Source: Ricinus communis
Lineage: Eukaryota > Streptophyta > Magnoliopsida > Malpighiales > Euphorbiaceae
Assembly: GCF_019578655.1 (NCBI RefSeq)
Contig: NC_063259.1
Span: forward strand, 17,884,489-17,948,488
Length of the DNA stretch: 64,000 nucleotides
Direction of reading: 5' to 3'
Positions 33,026 to 43,659 of the stretch are shown piece by piece. The first letter of the stretch is position 1, and the number at the start of each line of letters is the position of its first letter. Position numbers and translations under genes: made by a program. Under the pieces are notes generated by a model. That model saw nothing but the letters and a program-made list of their open reading frames with translations, did not search any database and had not been told where the DNA came from.

Positions 33026-34400
33026 AGCATGCGATCCATGTAAGTTATGCTCTAACTTCTCTTCCCTCAATTTCTTTTATAGGTTTGGCGAATGCTGATT
33101 CTTGTTTTATAGGTTTGGGCCTTGGAGATCAGTCTTTTGGTGGGCTCACAGCCCATCTATACCTCGTGGGCTTTCCCTCACTTGGGTCATTAGGGCTCGA
33201 GCAGGGCTGTCACATTGGACTCAGGTTCACATGCACCGCATATGGATCAACAGCTTGACTTGGGACAAGGTAAACACAATTTATTAATCATATTTATGCT
33301 TCATTTATATAGTTAGTTACCTTTCGGGTTTGCAGATTCGAGGTGATTGGTTGGGGGAGTGCTGCTAGTGGGCCCCTACATGCTATCTGCAGCTGACCTT
33401 GAGTAGAGGAGGATCTTGCTGACTAGACTCGCCTATCGGGCATGGTACTTAGGAGAGAGGATCTATAGGTATGAATAAGGCCCTAGCAGGCGCCGAGTTC
33501 CCTTATCTCCTCGTCTTTTTATGTTCTGGACAGCAGACCTTGCTGGGTAGGAGCTAGCTGAATGTTTAGCGGAGTATGATGAGCCTGAGGATCTCACCAT
33601 CCGATCTCGGCAGATAAATTACACTTCCTTCATTCCTCAATTACTAGAGGCCATGCCCTTAGGTGACAACGTCGTAGCTCAAGTACTTTTCTAGGTTTAC
33701 TTAGAATTCTCTTCTTTTGTATCACACTTTCCTAATTAATTTATAATTCCTCTCCCAGGCTCTTGCTACTCGTAAACGGACCGAGGGGTGATACACCCGA
33801 CGTTCGAGGCCTTCCCACATCACAAGCTCCTCTGCTAGTGCTACCTCCGAGGCACCTTCTACAACCATGTCTGATGTGAATTTGGGGAGCATTTTGTTGT
33901 CTCTAAATCCGATGGTCTCATACTGGAGCCCTTATAGTTTAATGGAGCACCGGCTTGCCATGGAGCATTACATCCCTCAAAAATTCACTTCGAACACTTG
34001 AACATATATAAACTACTCGTTTGTTTTGTGTTTTCACATCTTCTTTTCCTGAAAAGTTAGTGGCATATTATGCAAATAACCGTACAAGTTTAGAGAGAAC
34101 AGTTTGATTACGTATATCGGCTTTATCCTAAGTAAGGACTGGCGGGTAAGAAAATGACTTATGTAATGTAACATGTGTGCATGTATAACTTGCACTAACT
34201 AATCTCCTTTCGGGTTTTCATTAAAGGGACCATGAGGTCTTTAAAGGGCAAGTGGATGACCAACAGCTTCATCGATGCTCAGCAATGTCGGATCGACACT
34301 CTGACACTTTAGCTTTCAAACTTATGGACCTAGAGAATGGACATCAACTCCGACAATGAGATGGGAAATTCGGGAGAGAACCCTGACTTGTTACTTGCAC
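33026..34400 (+). pseudogene. Antisense PMD gene of Tat element B2, 3' part
   Basis: Homologous to 15,070-16,440 of B1. Introns are at matching places: GT at 33,040 with AG at ~33,112; GT at 33,270 with AG at 33,335; an acceptor TCTCCCAG at ~33,758; and a donor-like GGCGGGTAAG at ~34,141. After intron 1 it reads VWALEISLLVGSQPIY, matching VWALQIGLLV of B1. In intron 1 a ~30-bp stretch with the acceptor (TTTTATAGGTTTGG) is duplicated. The N-terminal PMD exon is absent because of the junction with B1. Stops are present; no product is expected. Confidence 0.7.
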
Positions 34401-34945
34401 TTCTTATGCCATTGCTTATAGAACTTTTGATTATTTTGTAGGACTTTTTATTTTCAAGAGTATATAAAATCATCGATTATAGCCTTCAAATTACTTGCAT
34501 TTTGCTTATTTCCCTTTATTATTGTATTTATGTGAACTTATGTGCAATGAAAACCAAATAAGAACCCGAAAGACCGTCGAAATTGGCCAAAAATTTGCAT
34601 CAAGAGGCAACATAGTCGATCGATTGTGTGCTCAGCCAATTCGGCTCTGTAGTTGCAAAGTCCAAATCAGACATTGATTTAAGGCCTATATTTATCCATG
34701 AGCCTCCCCATCTTTTCACATGCGATTTAACACTTCAATATGTCTCAAAAGAGTGCCAAAAGTCCGCAAGCTCTCCTCAAAACACTAACAGGTGATGATT
34801 GGATTAAACTTGAAAATTCTCATCTTTCATCTTTCAAAGCCATGCAACACACCAACTTAATTATGGATTTCTCCATTTTGTTGTCAACTTTTAGTGCCAA
34901 AGGGACCATTCTTTAGATTCAATGGGTAAGAGTTGTGCCTCATGA

Positions 34946-35950
34946 TTGAAGAATTCTTCATCATTCGGCATCCCCATGGATTCTACGTATCCTATTCCCC
35001 TACCAAAACTCAATGAGCCTTTTCCTGGAAAATTGGCGGAATTGTTCAATATGCCCCCAACTAAGGTACTTTTCTATTCTACTGGTGAATATAATACTCT
35101 TACTTCGCTGATTTCTTGTGCCAAATTTTTGTTGATTTCTCCTCAAGGAGAGAGAGATATCAGAATTGCTAGCATCATTGTCCAAGTGGAGCATGGAGCA
35201 GACCCAATTCTACTCATTTTGGCTAAAACCATCATTGGATTATATAATGTACAAAATCCATCAATGGTTTAGTGACAGCCTCATTCTCTTAGAGGTACAC
35301 AGCCAAATCTCTTTACATTTACTATTATCTTTGCCTAAATTTTTACCTAAGCCACCTTTTCAGGTTTTCAACTTAGCAGACTTTATTTTTGCCTTCAGGT
35401 TCTCAACTTAGCTTATTTTTCTTATTTTTCTTTTATTTTCCTTCTTTACAAATTTGGCTATGAAAAAAGCTTTAGATACTAACCACCCCGAGAAAGATCG
35501 AGAAGTACGAGTTGAAGCACGTACAAACTCGATTTGTTGTTACCCCAAGGGGTCATGATGGCTGGATTTCTAGATAAAAGGCATCTCAAAAACACTCCTT
35601 CATTGAACTTGCCTTGGTGGAGAATTAGCCATATCACACTCATGGTGTATGGTGATTGCATACCTTTATCGGGACTATGGGCATCTATCTTTTATACACC
35701 TTTGAGACTTTATCGTTAGTATGAGCAAAAGCAATGAATATTAGAATTCCCACCTGAATTCAAAGGCTTCCCACTTAGATAGGACTTCCTTGATAAGATT
35801 GAGAGACTTTGGCCCCGCCGAGACATAAAGCTAAACCTTGACTTTGAGGGCGATCCGATCACTGATGACAACTTCAAGGCTTAGGTTCAACTTCAGATTT
35901 CCACTTCTCCTAGCCTTGCATAATTCAAGAGGACTCGAGAACTACCCACT
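34946..35950 (+). pseudogene. Second plus-strand coding trace in B2, possibly PMD-related
   Basis: The stretch 34,946-35,272 is open for 108 codons (LAELFNMPPTKVLFYSTGEY, GERDIRIASIIVQVEHGAD). A donor-like GAG/GTACAC lies at ~35,295. A degenerate acceptor precedes a second stretch at 35,480-35,950 with FTP-like LWASIFYTPLRLYR and DFLDKIERLWPRRDIKLNLD. This last part recalls a C-terminal segment of retrotransposon-borne PMD proteins (YAPLRV-type), but the match is weak and from memory of the family. B1 has lost both blocks. I do not recognise it with certainty. Confidence 0.4.
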
Positions 35951-36286
35951 TTATCTAGGGATGCAGATGTGAAGAGAAGAAGAAGATAAAAAATATGCTT
36001 CTTTTAAATCTCATTTATTTTGCTTATAATTTTTTACTTTATTTTTCTTTTTGTTAGTGTGTAGAATGGTAAACAGACATATATATGTTTAATAATAATT
36101 CTAAATAATTTATTCATTTAGTAAAAGCCCAGATGCGTATATTTTGATTTTTCAAGATATAACTCATGTCATCAACTAGTCTTTTCAGATTTTCTAGCTG
36201 ATTATTTCTCTATTTTTGCCCTGACTTTTGCCTGACCAGCCTTTTCAAGCTTTCCAATTAGCATGCTATTTTTCTATTATTTATTT

Positions 36287-37300
36287 TTATACATAATATT
36301 TCTTAAGACAATTTAAGTTGATTGGTTCAGTGAACTCGTTCCCTTCTAAGTCTGAAATCTTAGCAGCACTTTTAGGCAGGATCTTCTTTACCAAGTACGG
36401 GCCTTCCTTATTTGACCTGAAATTCCCTCTCAGGTCGAATATAGTAGATCTTGTATGCTGCAATACTAGATCACCAGCTCTGATCTTTTCCAGCTTCACT
36501 TTCTTATTGAATGCCCTAGCTATCCTTTTTTGATACAACTGCATGTGGTATAAGGCTTTCAACCTTTTTTCATCAACAGAGCCAATTGTGGGTATCTTTG
36601 CTCGACCCATTGATACTCTAATATCTCAACTTCTAAGACAACTCTTAAAGATTTTAACTCTAACTCAACTAGCAAAACTGCTTCAGTCCTGTAAACCATA
36701 GAGTATAGTGTATGCCCAGTCGATGTTCGCTCAGTTGTTCGATATCCCTAAAGTGCAAAGGGTAACTAAAACGACCAATCCTTGTGATTCCACACCATCT
36801 TCAAGAGTATTTTATTCAAATTCTTGTTGGATGCTTCTACTGCTCCATTCGCGTGAGGTCTATATGGAGAAGACATGTGATGCTCGATCTTGTATTCTTC
36901 TAGTAGGTATGTTGTCTCACCTATGAACTGCACCCCATTATCTGTTACGACATGATGTAGGACCCTGTATATATGCATCAGGTTCCTTTCTATAAATCTG
37001 GCCATCTGCCTTGCCCCTATGGTGGTGAATCACTTAGCTTCGACCCACTTTGAGAAGTAGTCAATTGTTACGACTATGAACCTGTGACCATTCAAGGAAG
37101 GTTTTATTTCATCAATGATGTCAATCCCCCAAGCTGTAAAGGGCCAAAGAAACGTTAAGTTGTGCAGCTCGGTTGGAGGTATTTGACTCAAGTCACTATA
37201 CAACTGGCATTCACGGTATTTTTCTCACTAATGGTATGCAATCCTTCTCCATTGTTACCAATAATAACCTTGTTGTATGATCTTCCTAGTTAACAATTAT
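36287..37300 (-). pseudogene. pol: Element B2 integrase, broken
   Basis: The C-terminal part, 36,610-36,287, is open (LYQKRIARAFNKKVKLEKIR, GPYLVKKILP, LKKYY). The core, 37,005-36,766, keeps the second Asp and the Glu (VTDNGVQF, HANGAVEASNKNLNKIL). Further upstream (37,180-37,010) lie GIDIIDEIKPSLNG and FIVVTIDYF. The ANGAVEA..NK signature and position fit the Tat lineage. Stops separate the parts. Confidence 0.82.
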
Positions 37301-37309
37301 CAAGTTTTT

Positions 37310-38015
37310 TAAGCAAATTGGTGTGTGTAAGGCTCGTGCACGGCCATTTCAAGCTACGTAGTGCTAATCGGCACTACATAGAGCCGATTGGCTGTTCATG
37401 TTAGGTCAATCTGAATTTATTTGAATTTTCAAAATTTTAACAAACTACACCTTTTTCGAGTGTATAAATGACATGAGGTGAAATTAACAAGGAAAGTACC
37501 TCATCAACGGCCGAAAAAGCCTAGTGTGTGCTCAATTTGACCAAAAGGGATTTCCTCCCCTTTCACCAACCCTGGGTCGTTCTAGCACGAAATCAGTGGT
37601 GAAAAGTCCTAATTTGGTGCGACTGGGGTGCGACCCGCTGATCTAAAAGAGGAACTCACCATTTCAAGACAAATTTGGATGAATTTGGTTGGAAATTAAA
37701 AGAGAAATCAAAGAAAGAGAGTAGAGAGTTATAAGAATAATAGGTGAAAAGAAAGAATGAAAGGAAAAAGGATAGATATATATCCTAAAAGAGGCAAATT
37801 GCCATTTTTCTCCCTAGTAAGCGAATTACGAGTTTAGTCCCTAAACGACAAAAACAATTGATTTACATCCCGAAGTTGGAAAACTATCAGTGCATATTTC
37901 AGAAGTGACAGATTAACTAGTTTGATCCCTATAATGGGAAAATCACTATTTTCTATCTCAAAGCTAAAACCATAAATTTTTGTTTCCTATAGTAGAAAGC
38001 GACTTAAAAATGGTT
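37310..38015. other. Element B2 non-coding region
   Basis: Homologous in reverse complement to 13,500-14,330 of B1, including GCCGATTGGC modules at ~37,350-37,400 and the block around CTCAATTTGACC. It therefore lies in the opposite orientation, relative to the integrase, to its copy in B1. No ORF is supported. Confidence 0.6.
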
Positions 38016-38211
38016 GAGCGTGGTCTTTAAATCCATTTATGACGAGCATGGTCCCCAAATCAAGGCATAATGGGTGTGGTCCTTAAATCAAGGTGTGACG
38101 GGCGTGGTCTCTAAATTAATTTGTGATGGGTGTGGTCCCGAAAATAATTTATAACGGGTGTTGTCCCTAAATCAAGGTGTGACGGGCGTTCTCCTTATAT
38201 CAAGCGTGTAT
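38016..38211. repeat. 28-bp minisatellite, seven units
   Basis: Seven consecutive units of exactly 28 bp, starting at 38,016, 38,044, 38,072, 38,100, 38,128, 38,156 and 38,184. Each begins GRGYGTGGTCYCTAAATC or a close variant. Single degenerate units occur near 13,430-13,470 (reverse) and 48,866. Tat-lineage elements often carry such arrays in their non-coding parts. Confidence 0.9.
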
Positions 38212-39203
38212 TTATCTTGAAGGGTTTTGTGGGCAGCGGTTTCGAGCGTGCACCCAAGTGTCTTTAGTGACTACGGCACTGCAAGACTTTTCAACCTAAT
38301 CGAAAAAATACTAACTAGCCATAAAGACTAGTGTGAAGATGGGAGTCGCCACCCAAGCAATTCATTAAGACACTTAATTTTGTTATTTAATAGGCTATTC
38401 CATATAAATACAATAGTTATATTTCTACACATCAAGCACTACAACATGTCAGATCCACTTAAGTCTAGCCTATTTTATTAAGCCCAATCCCATATTTAAA
38501 GTTATTAATCTAATTTACTAGTTAATTATGTACAAGGTCGTCCTACTCTAGCCCAATTATAAATTATGTTGTGGGTTCCAGCTTTTAAACCTAATGGACT
38601 ACTTTTAATGATAAGGCCCAACTAGATGATCTTAAATATAATATGGCTCAATTAGTTCAATTTAAAATATGGCAAAGTCCCCTAAGCCTATATAAATTTT
38701 AGATTAAAGGCTAATACAACATCTTCTGTGCGCTGAGTCGATCGGCTCTAGAGCTTCAGGTGGTGTTTCTATGATATTCCTTCAGTTTCTCATACCTAAT
38801 AGCCAATTTCACATGCACAGAAGATAGAAAATCGTCTAAAACATGTAAAATAAAATAAGAAGCATAAAAAATATGAAATTTAACTAGAAAACCTAAAAAA
38901 ATACAAACCCTAAAAATTACAACAGATAGTAGGCAAACATAGTATTTTAAGACAAATTCTAAATTTCAATTATATAACCCTAAGATCTAATTCAATTGCA
39001 TAGAAATATAAATCAAATATGTTTACCTACTCATTAACTAATCAGATCTAAAACCTAACAAATCATATTATCATATTCAAAATCCTACATGTTCATATTA
39101 TCATATTCAAAATTCTAAGAACATAAAAGTTATCTGTTTCAAAATCCAAGAAACATGCATATCATAAAAAATGTAAATCATGCAAGAAATCTAATTCTAA
39201 CAC

Positions 39204-40600
39204 TGATGGGCTACTGATGCAACCTACACCTAAGGCAGTGAACCTATTGATGCGGCCTATCACTAGTGAGTATCAAGGTCGTATCCCTAGAGATCGGGTG
39301 AACCTAGAGTTACTACTGTTCGCTATGTTATCTAGTCTGAAATAGGGTGTGAGAAGTCTAAATTAACTAACAAATGACTATGAATGCAAATAAATAAATG
39401 AACAGCAACTAACAATCGAAAGACAACCGCAACAAGAGAAACAATCCCAAGGGGGACCTAAGTAATGGAATTCTAAGGTTGATTTTATAAATTACCAATC
39501 TTGCTTACCCGTGCCTAAATCCTAAATCGAACTCGGTTCCTTTCTTGAGCTCACCGAGTTCCTAAACTTGCACTAACCTAATGGAATCTCTTCCTATCAA
39601 ATTATTACAGATCAGCATTAAGCGTGATTTAGAACTATTAAAAGTTGTTAATTCTTAATCCGGCGAGTAAATTAACCTTATCTCTAAGTGTTAACTACTA
39701 GTTCTTACTATTCAAATTCCAGTAGTAACAAGCATTTCTCAATGTCAAGAAACAACCCAAAGGACAATTAATTCAATGTCTCAAATTAACTGAATCAAAC
39801 TTTATTACTGAATAGCAAGGAGATTACAAGAATGGCAAATAAAAATCTAATAAATAAGCATAATCCATCAACAAAGGTGAACCCCAATGGGTTTGGCAGC
39901 CCTAGCTACTCATAATGAAAGAAATAAATAAAAAAGGAAATAAACAGCAGAAAAGGAAATGGAACATGTAACCCCTCTTCTCTCGAATCGGAGTGGAAAT
40001 GTTGCAAGCACCAACTCTAAAACCAGCCTCAAGTATGGATCTCGGATGTCTCGATCAATCATCTAGAACCTTCAATCTTTGCTTGAATCTCCCAAATCAA
40101 TCCTTTGAAATGATGTTGGTCTCCCAAAATGTCAAGAACAAAGGTGTAAAAGTAGGAGGTCCCGCGCGTAGAGAAGTTCAGAAGTCAAAAGCAGAACCCT
40201 GTCTCGTTTTGTGTGCGCCTACTTATAGGCAGAAGTGCAATAGCCCGTGCAACGACCCGGGCAACGGACACCAACATCAAAAAAATGCCAATCTTCAAAA
40301 TTGTCCAAGGGAGGTCATGCCACGGCCCGTGCAAATATACATGGGTCGTGCAACAGCCCGTGCAAAAGCCTCGAAATGCGCGCTAATAAGGAAACGAATC
40401 CGACAAACATCTAATATGCGTAAATCATCCAAATAGCTTGGTTTCTGCCCAGAAATCAATCAATTTCCCATCCAGGAATCCGAAAACCTGAAAAACTCAT
40501 AAACATAGCAAAGTGCGATCAAACAGGAAAAAATATGACTCAAATACATGAATAAATGACTGATAACAGTCAATAAACATGCATAGAATCATCTATATCA
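39204..40600 (-). repeat. Element F 3' LTR (1,397 bp)
   Basis: The plus strand starts TGATGGGCTACTGATGCAACC, the reverse complement of the A LTR end, and ends ATCTATATCA. GC-rich modules (GGCCCGTGCAA, CCCGGGCAAC) lie at 40,235-40,365. Confidence 0.9.
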
Positions 40601-40640
40601 AACTACCCCACACTTAAGCGTTTGCTTGTCCTCAAGCAAT
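40601..40640 (-). other. Element F polypurine tract with hairpin
   Basis: On the minus strand a 7-bp stem (TTGCTTG-AGGA-CAAGCAA) is followed by ACGCTTAAGTGTGGGGTAGTT and the LTR start. Confidence 0.82.
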
Positions 40641-42212
40641 CAACAACTCACTTCTCAAACAGATACCAAATAACTCAATCAAATACATTGCAGGAGGTTA
40701 GCTCAAAACAAATCTCAAAACTCCATAACGAATTTCCTCTAAATCCCCAAATCACTAAATCCTTGAGAAAGAGAACAAAGTTAATAAAGCTGCTAAAATT
40801 AAAATGATAAACCATCCAAACTGAGAATTTGAGAACCATGCCTTACAAGATGTCATTCAAAACACACAAGTGTATATAGGTGAAAGAAGATTGCCAAGCT
40901 CTCAACGCAAAAATACAGAAAAAGGTGTTTACCATAAGCTTGCTTATAGATCCAATCTCCACTACTGTGAAATAATCAATAATCATGATCAAAGGGTCTT
41001 GAGCTAGGTTGTAATGGGGTTAAGGTAGTGTATGGAGAAATATGGAAAGTAGGCTAAAAGTTGCTGGAAAATTATGCGGGTAATGCAAGAAAATAGCCAA
41101 GGATCAAATGCTGTATCAAAAATGAACATTAAGTTGCTCCAATAATAAGATGATGCTCGAAATAAACTAAAAGAATTTTTTTTAACTACTCCTACAACAA
41201 CAGATAACGCAGGATGAAGCAATACAATGCTCAATCAAAAGTAGTAAAATAATATGTACCATTTGGATTGAAGGGAGCATCTATGAAAAATCTAGCAACT
41301 CAGTGAATATATACAAAAAGAATGCAAATTGATCCAAAATGAAATGCAGCATAAACTTACATAATTTCCAGCAACAATGGTAGAATGAATAGAAGTGATA
41401 AAATGAGTGTCAAAGGTGAATTACAATGAAAGAAAAGGCTAAGGCTCAAAATTGGTTCACTAAGGGAAAAATAGGGTTAGGCTTTTAGCCAAATTGTGTA
41501 AATCCTAAGTGCCCAAATCATCTCATGACTATTAAAAATTCATGTAATCTTAAAAGTCATCACAAAGCAAGTTCTAGAAACAAAAATTTTGTACAATGCT
41601 CACTAATAAAAAATAAAAGGAGCATAAAAACCTCACCATTTGAGTGGGTTAAAATTGCATGAATTCTTAAACCAAAGTTTAAATAATCAATCATAATAAT
41701 AAGCATCAAATAGTTCTATATCCAAGATAAAGTAAAAATGGAAAAATTAAGGAAAAACACAAGTTTTACCTAGCTTGATTGAAATTAAGAGATTCGTTCA
41801 TTGCCTTCTTCCAACAAGATTCGATAAAAGCTATAAGGGTATCCATTCAAAAGAGAAAAATCATCAACTACTCGATTAAAATAAAATTCAAGATAAGGAC
41901 AGTAAGAATGAACGGACTCAATCATTAAGGGAAATGAAAACAAAATAAAAACAACAGAATACCATCCTTACAGAGGTTCGAGATAACAAAATCGGTACCT
42001 ACCCCAAAACTAAGGTACCTACCCCACACTTGAGAAAAACACTGTCCTCAGTGTGAAATAGGTATAGTACCCCACATGATCCAAAATAACGTTCAATAAC
42101 TAAGACTAAAATAGAATTAATAGCATCCATAATAAAAATAAAAAGAAAATAAACTATCCAACAATATAAAGAACTAGGATCCTCAATCCTCAACACGATC
42201 AACCTGGCCACC
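40641..42212 (-). other. Element F 3' non-coding region
   Basis: 1.57 kb, AT-rich, no ORF supported. At 42,021-42,054 the minus strand has ACACTG-AGGA-CAGTGT and then CAAGTGTGGGGTAG, the internal hairpin-purine module. Confidence 0.7.
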
Positions 42213-43659
42213 CTAGTCCTGCTGGGTGAAATCCGGAGTAAACAAAGGATCATCAAGTTGAGGAGACATCGGGGCATCATCACTAGTAGAAGTACTCGAG
42301 ACTAGGGCTGGAGCAGGTGACAGTGGAGGAGAAGTAATGGACAAGTGGGGGTCATAAAAACTATCAAAGAAAACCTCAAGGTCAAAGGGTGATACCGGCA
42401 CAGACGGTGGTCGAGGCATAGGCGCATGTGATGGCACATGAGAACTGGATACTCGCATCCGAGCCAACTGCTAAGAGATATCCTGTAAAGAAAACGAAAA
42501 TTGTTATGGTCTTCTCTCATCTCGATGCACAAGGCCACAAGGTCATCCTAAAGAAGCTGGGTCGCATGTGACTATGTCTGAAGCATCTCGCGCAAGGCTT
42601 TCACTGAATCCCTAGCCTCGGTACGGAAGGTCTGTGTAAGATCCCACTATTGGGTCATCCGGGCCTCCATCCTATCCAATCTAGATGCTACGATGTGCCT
42701 GGTGCAAAAGAAGAAGAGGCACCGGCTGCTGATGGACTAAAGAATATAGATGGGTCAGGAACATTTGTGGGCCTAAATGAGGGACATGGTGAAGGTACAA
42801 GCTGCTCCTCGGTGATGTCAACATCATCATCATCAGCCTCATCAGCACCGTCGCCACCCGTCCGGCTAGCTGAAATGGACCCTGTCAAGTGGTACTCGAA
42901 ACCGCCTGAGGTAGACTCAGTCCAAGTAACCATCCGCATGTTGTACATCTGTTGTGTCCCAACAAAGATAGAACCCACCTCCGAGCGGTGAGTCAATACC
43001 CCCATATTCCTGGCTAGCCTAGTCACATAGGGTCCAAAAATAATAACTGTCTTCCTAGTTGATCTCTGAATCCCATCCATTTGTGTAGCTATCAGAAACC
43101 CTAAATCCAAGTACGTCATTTGCCGAATATGCCAAAGTAAAGCAACATCAAGCTTGTTGAGAGCTTCCCAACTCTCACCCCTACCAACCAATGTGTGCAC
43201 CAATATATTGTGGAGGTATCTCAAACTGTCTGAAGCCTTGGTCCAGTTCGAAGAGAAAGAGCATCGGACCACCCTAATATCCTCCCAATACGAGTCTGTA
43301 TCCGTCCCCAAATGTCTAACTGTCTGATCAAACAAATCGGAGTCCACCTCCGCTCTAGTCCATATCCCTAAAGCTATACCAAACTCAGCTAGGGACATCT
43401 TGTAAGGCTTGCCAGTCACCTTGAAGGAAACCGTGTTTGGCGAAGTAAAATCCCTAACAGCTGGCTGAAGCCAAAAGGTGCTGAAGAACTCCAAAGTCAG
43501 CTCTCTGTAAGTAGGCTCTCTAATGTCAAAGAACCTATTCCATGGTTCTATCTCCAGCAAATTAGAAATCTCCTCAAAAAGCCCAACATCCCTCAGGCCT
43601 TGCCAATCGATGCACCTCCCAGTTAGAAGCGTCTTCGTCCTCACCGCTCGAAATCGATC
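42213..43659 (-). pseudogene. Element F Athila-type ORF in env position, 5'-truncated
   Basis: The minus strand is open for 318 codons from 43,644 to 42,688; homology to A begins slightly earlier, at IDRFRAVRTKTL (~43,659). Segments: RCIDWQGLRDVGLFEEI, FFDIREPTYRELTLEFFSTF, MSLAEFGIALGIWT, LRYLHNILVHTLVGRGE, ALLWHIRQMTYLDLGFLIAT, FGPYVTRLARN, then an acidic stretch and a Ser/Pro-rich end. A stop and frame change follow, and the tail resumes at 42,467-42,213 (PVSPFDLEVFFDSF, DDPLFTPDF). It resembles the ATHILA ORF-1 family. There is no signal peptide or obvious membrane helix. Compared with the A copy it is strikingly free of stops, although it has no start context or promoter of its own because of the deletion. 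Confidence 0.78.

Noticed and set aside
38016..38211. Regular repeat array that might suggest CRISPR
   Set aside because: The 28-bp units are contiguous with no unique spacers, in a plant retrotransposon; it is a minisatellite.
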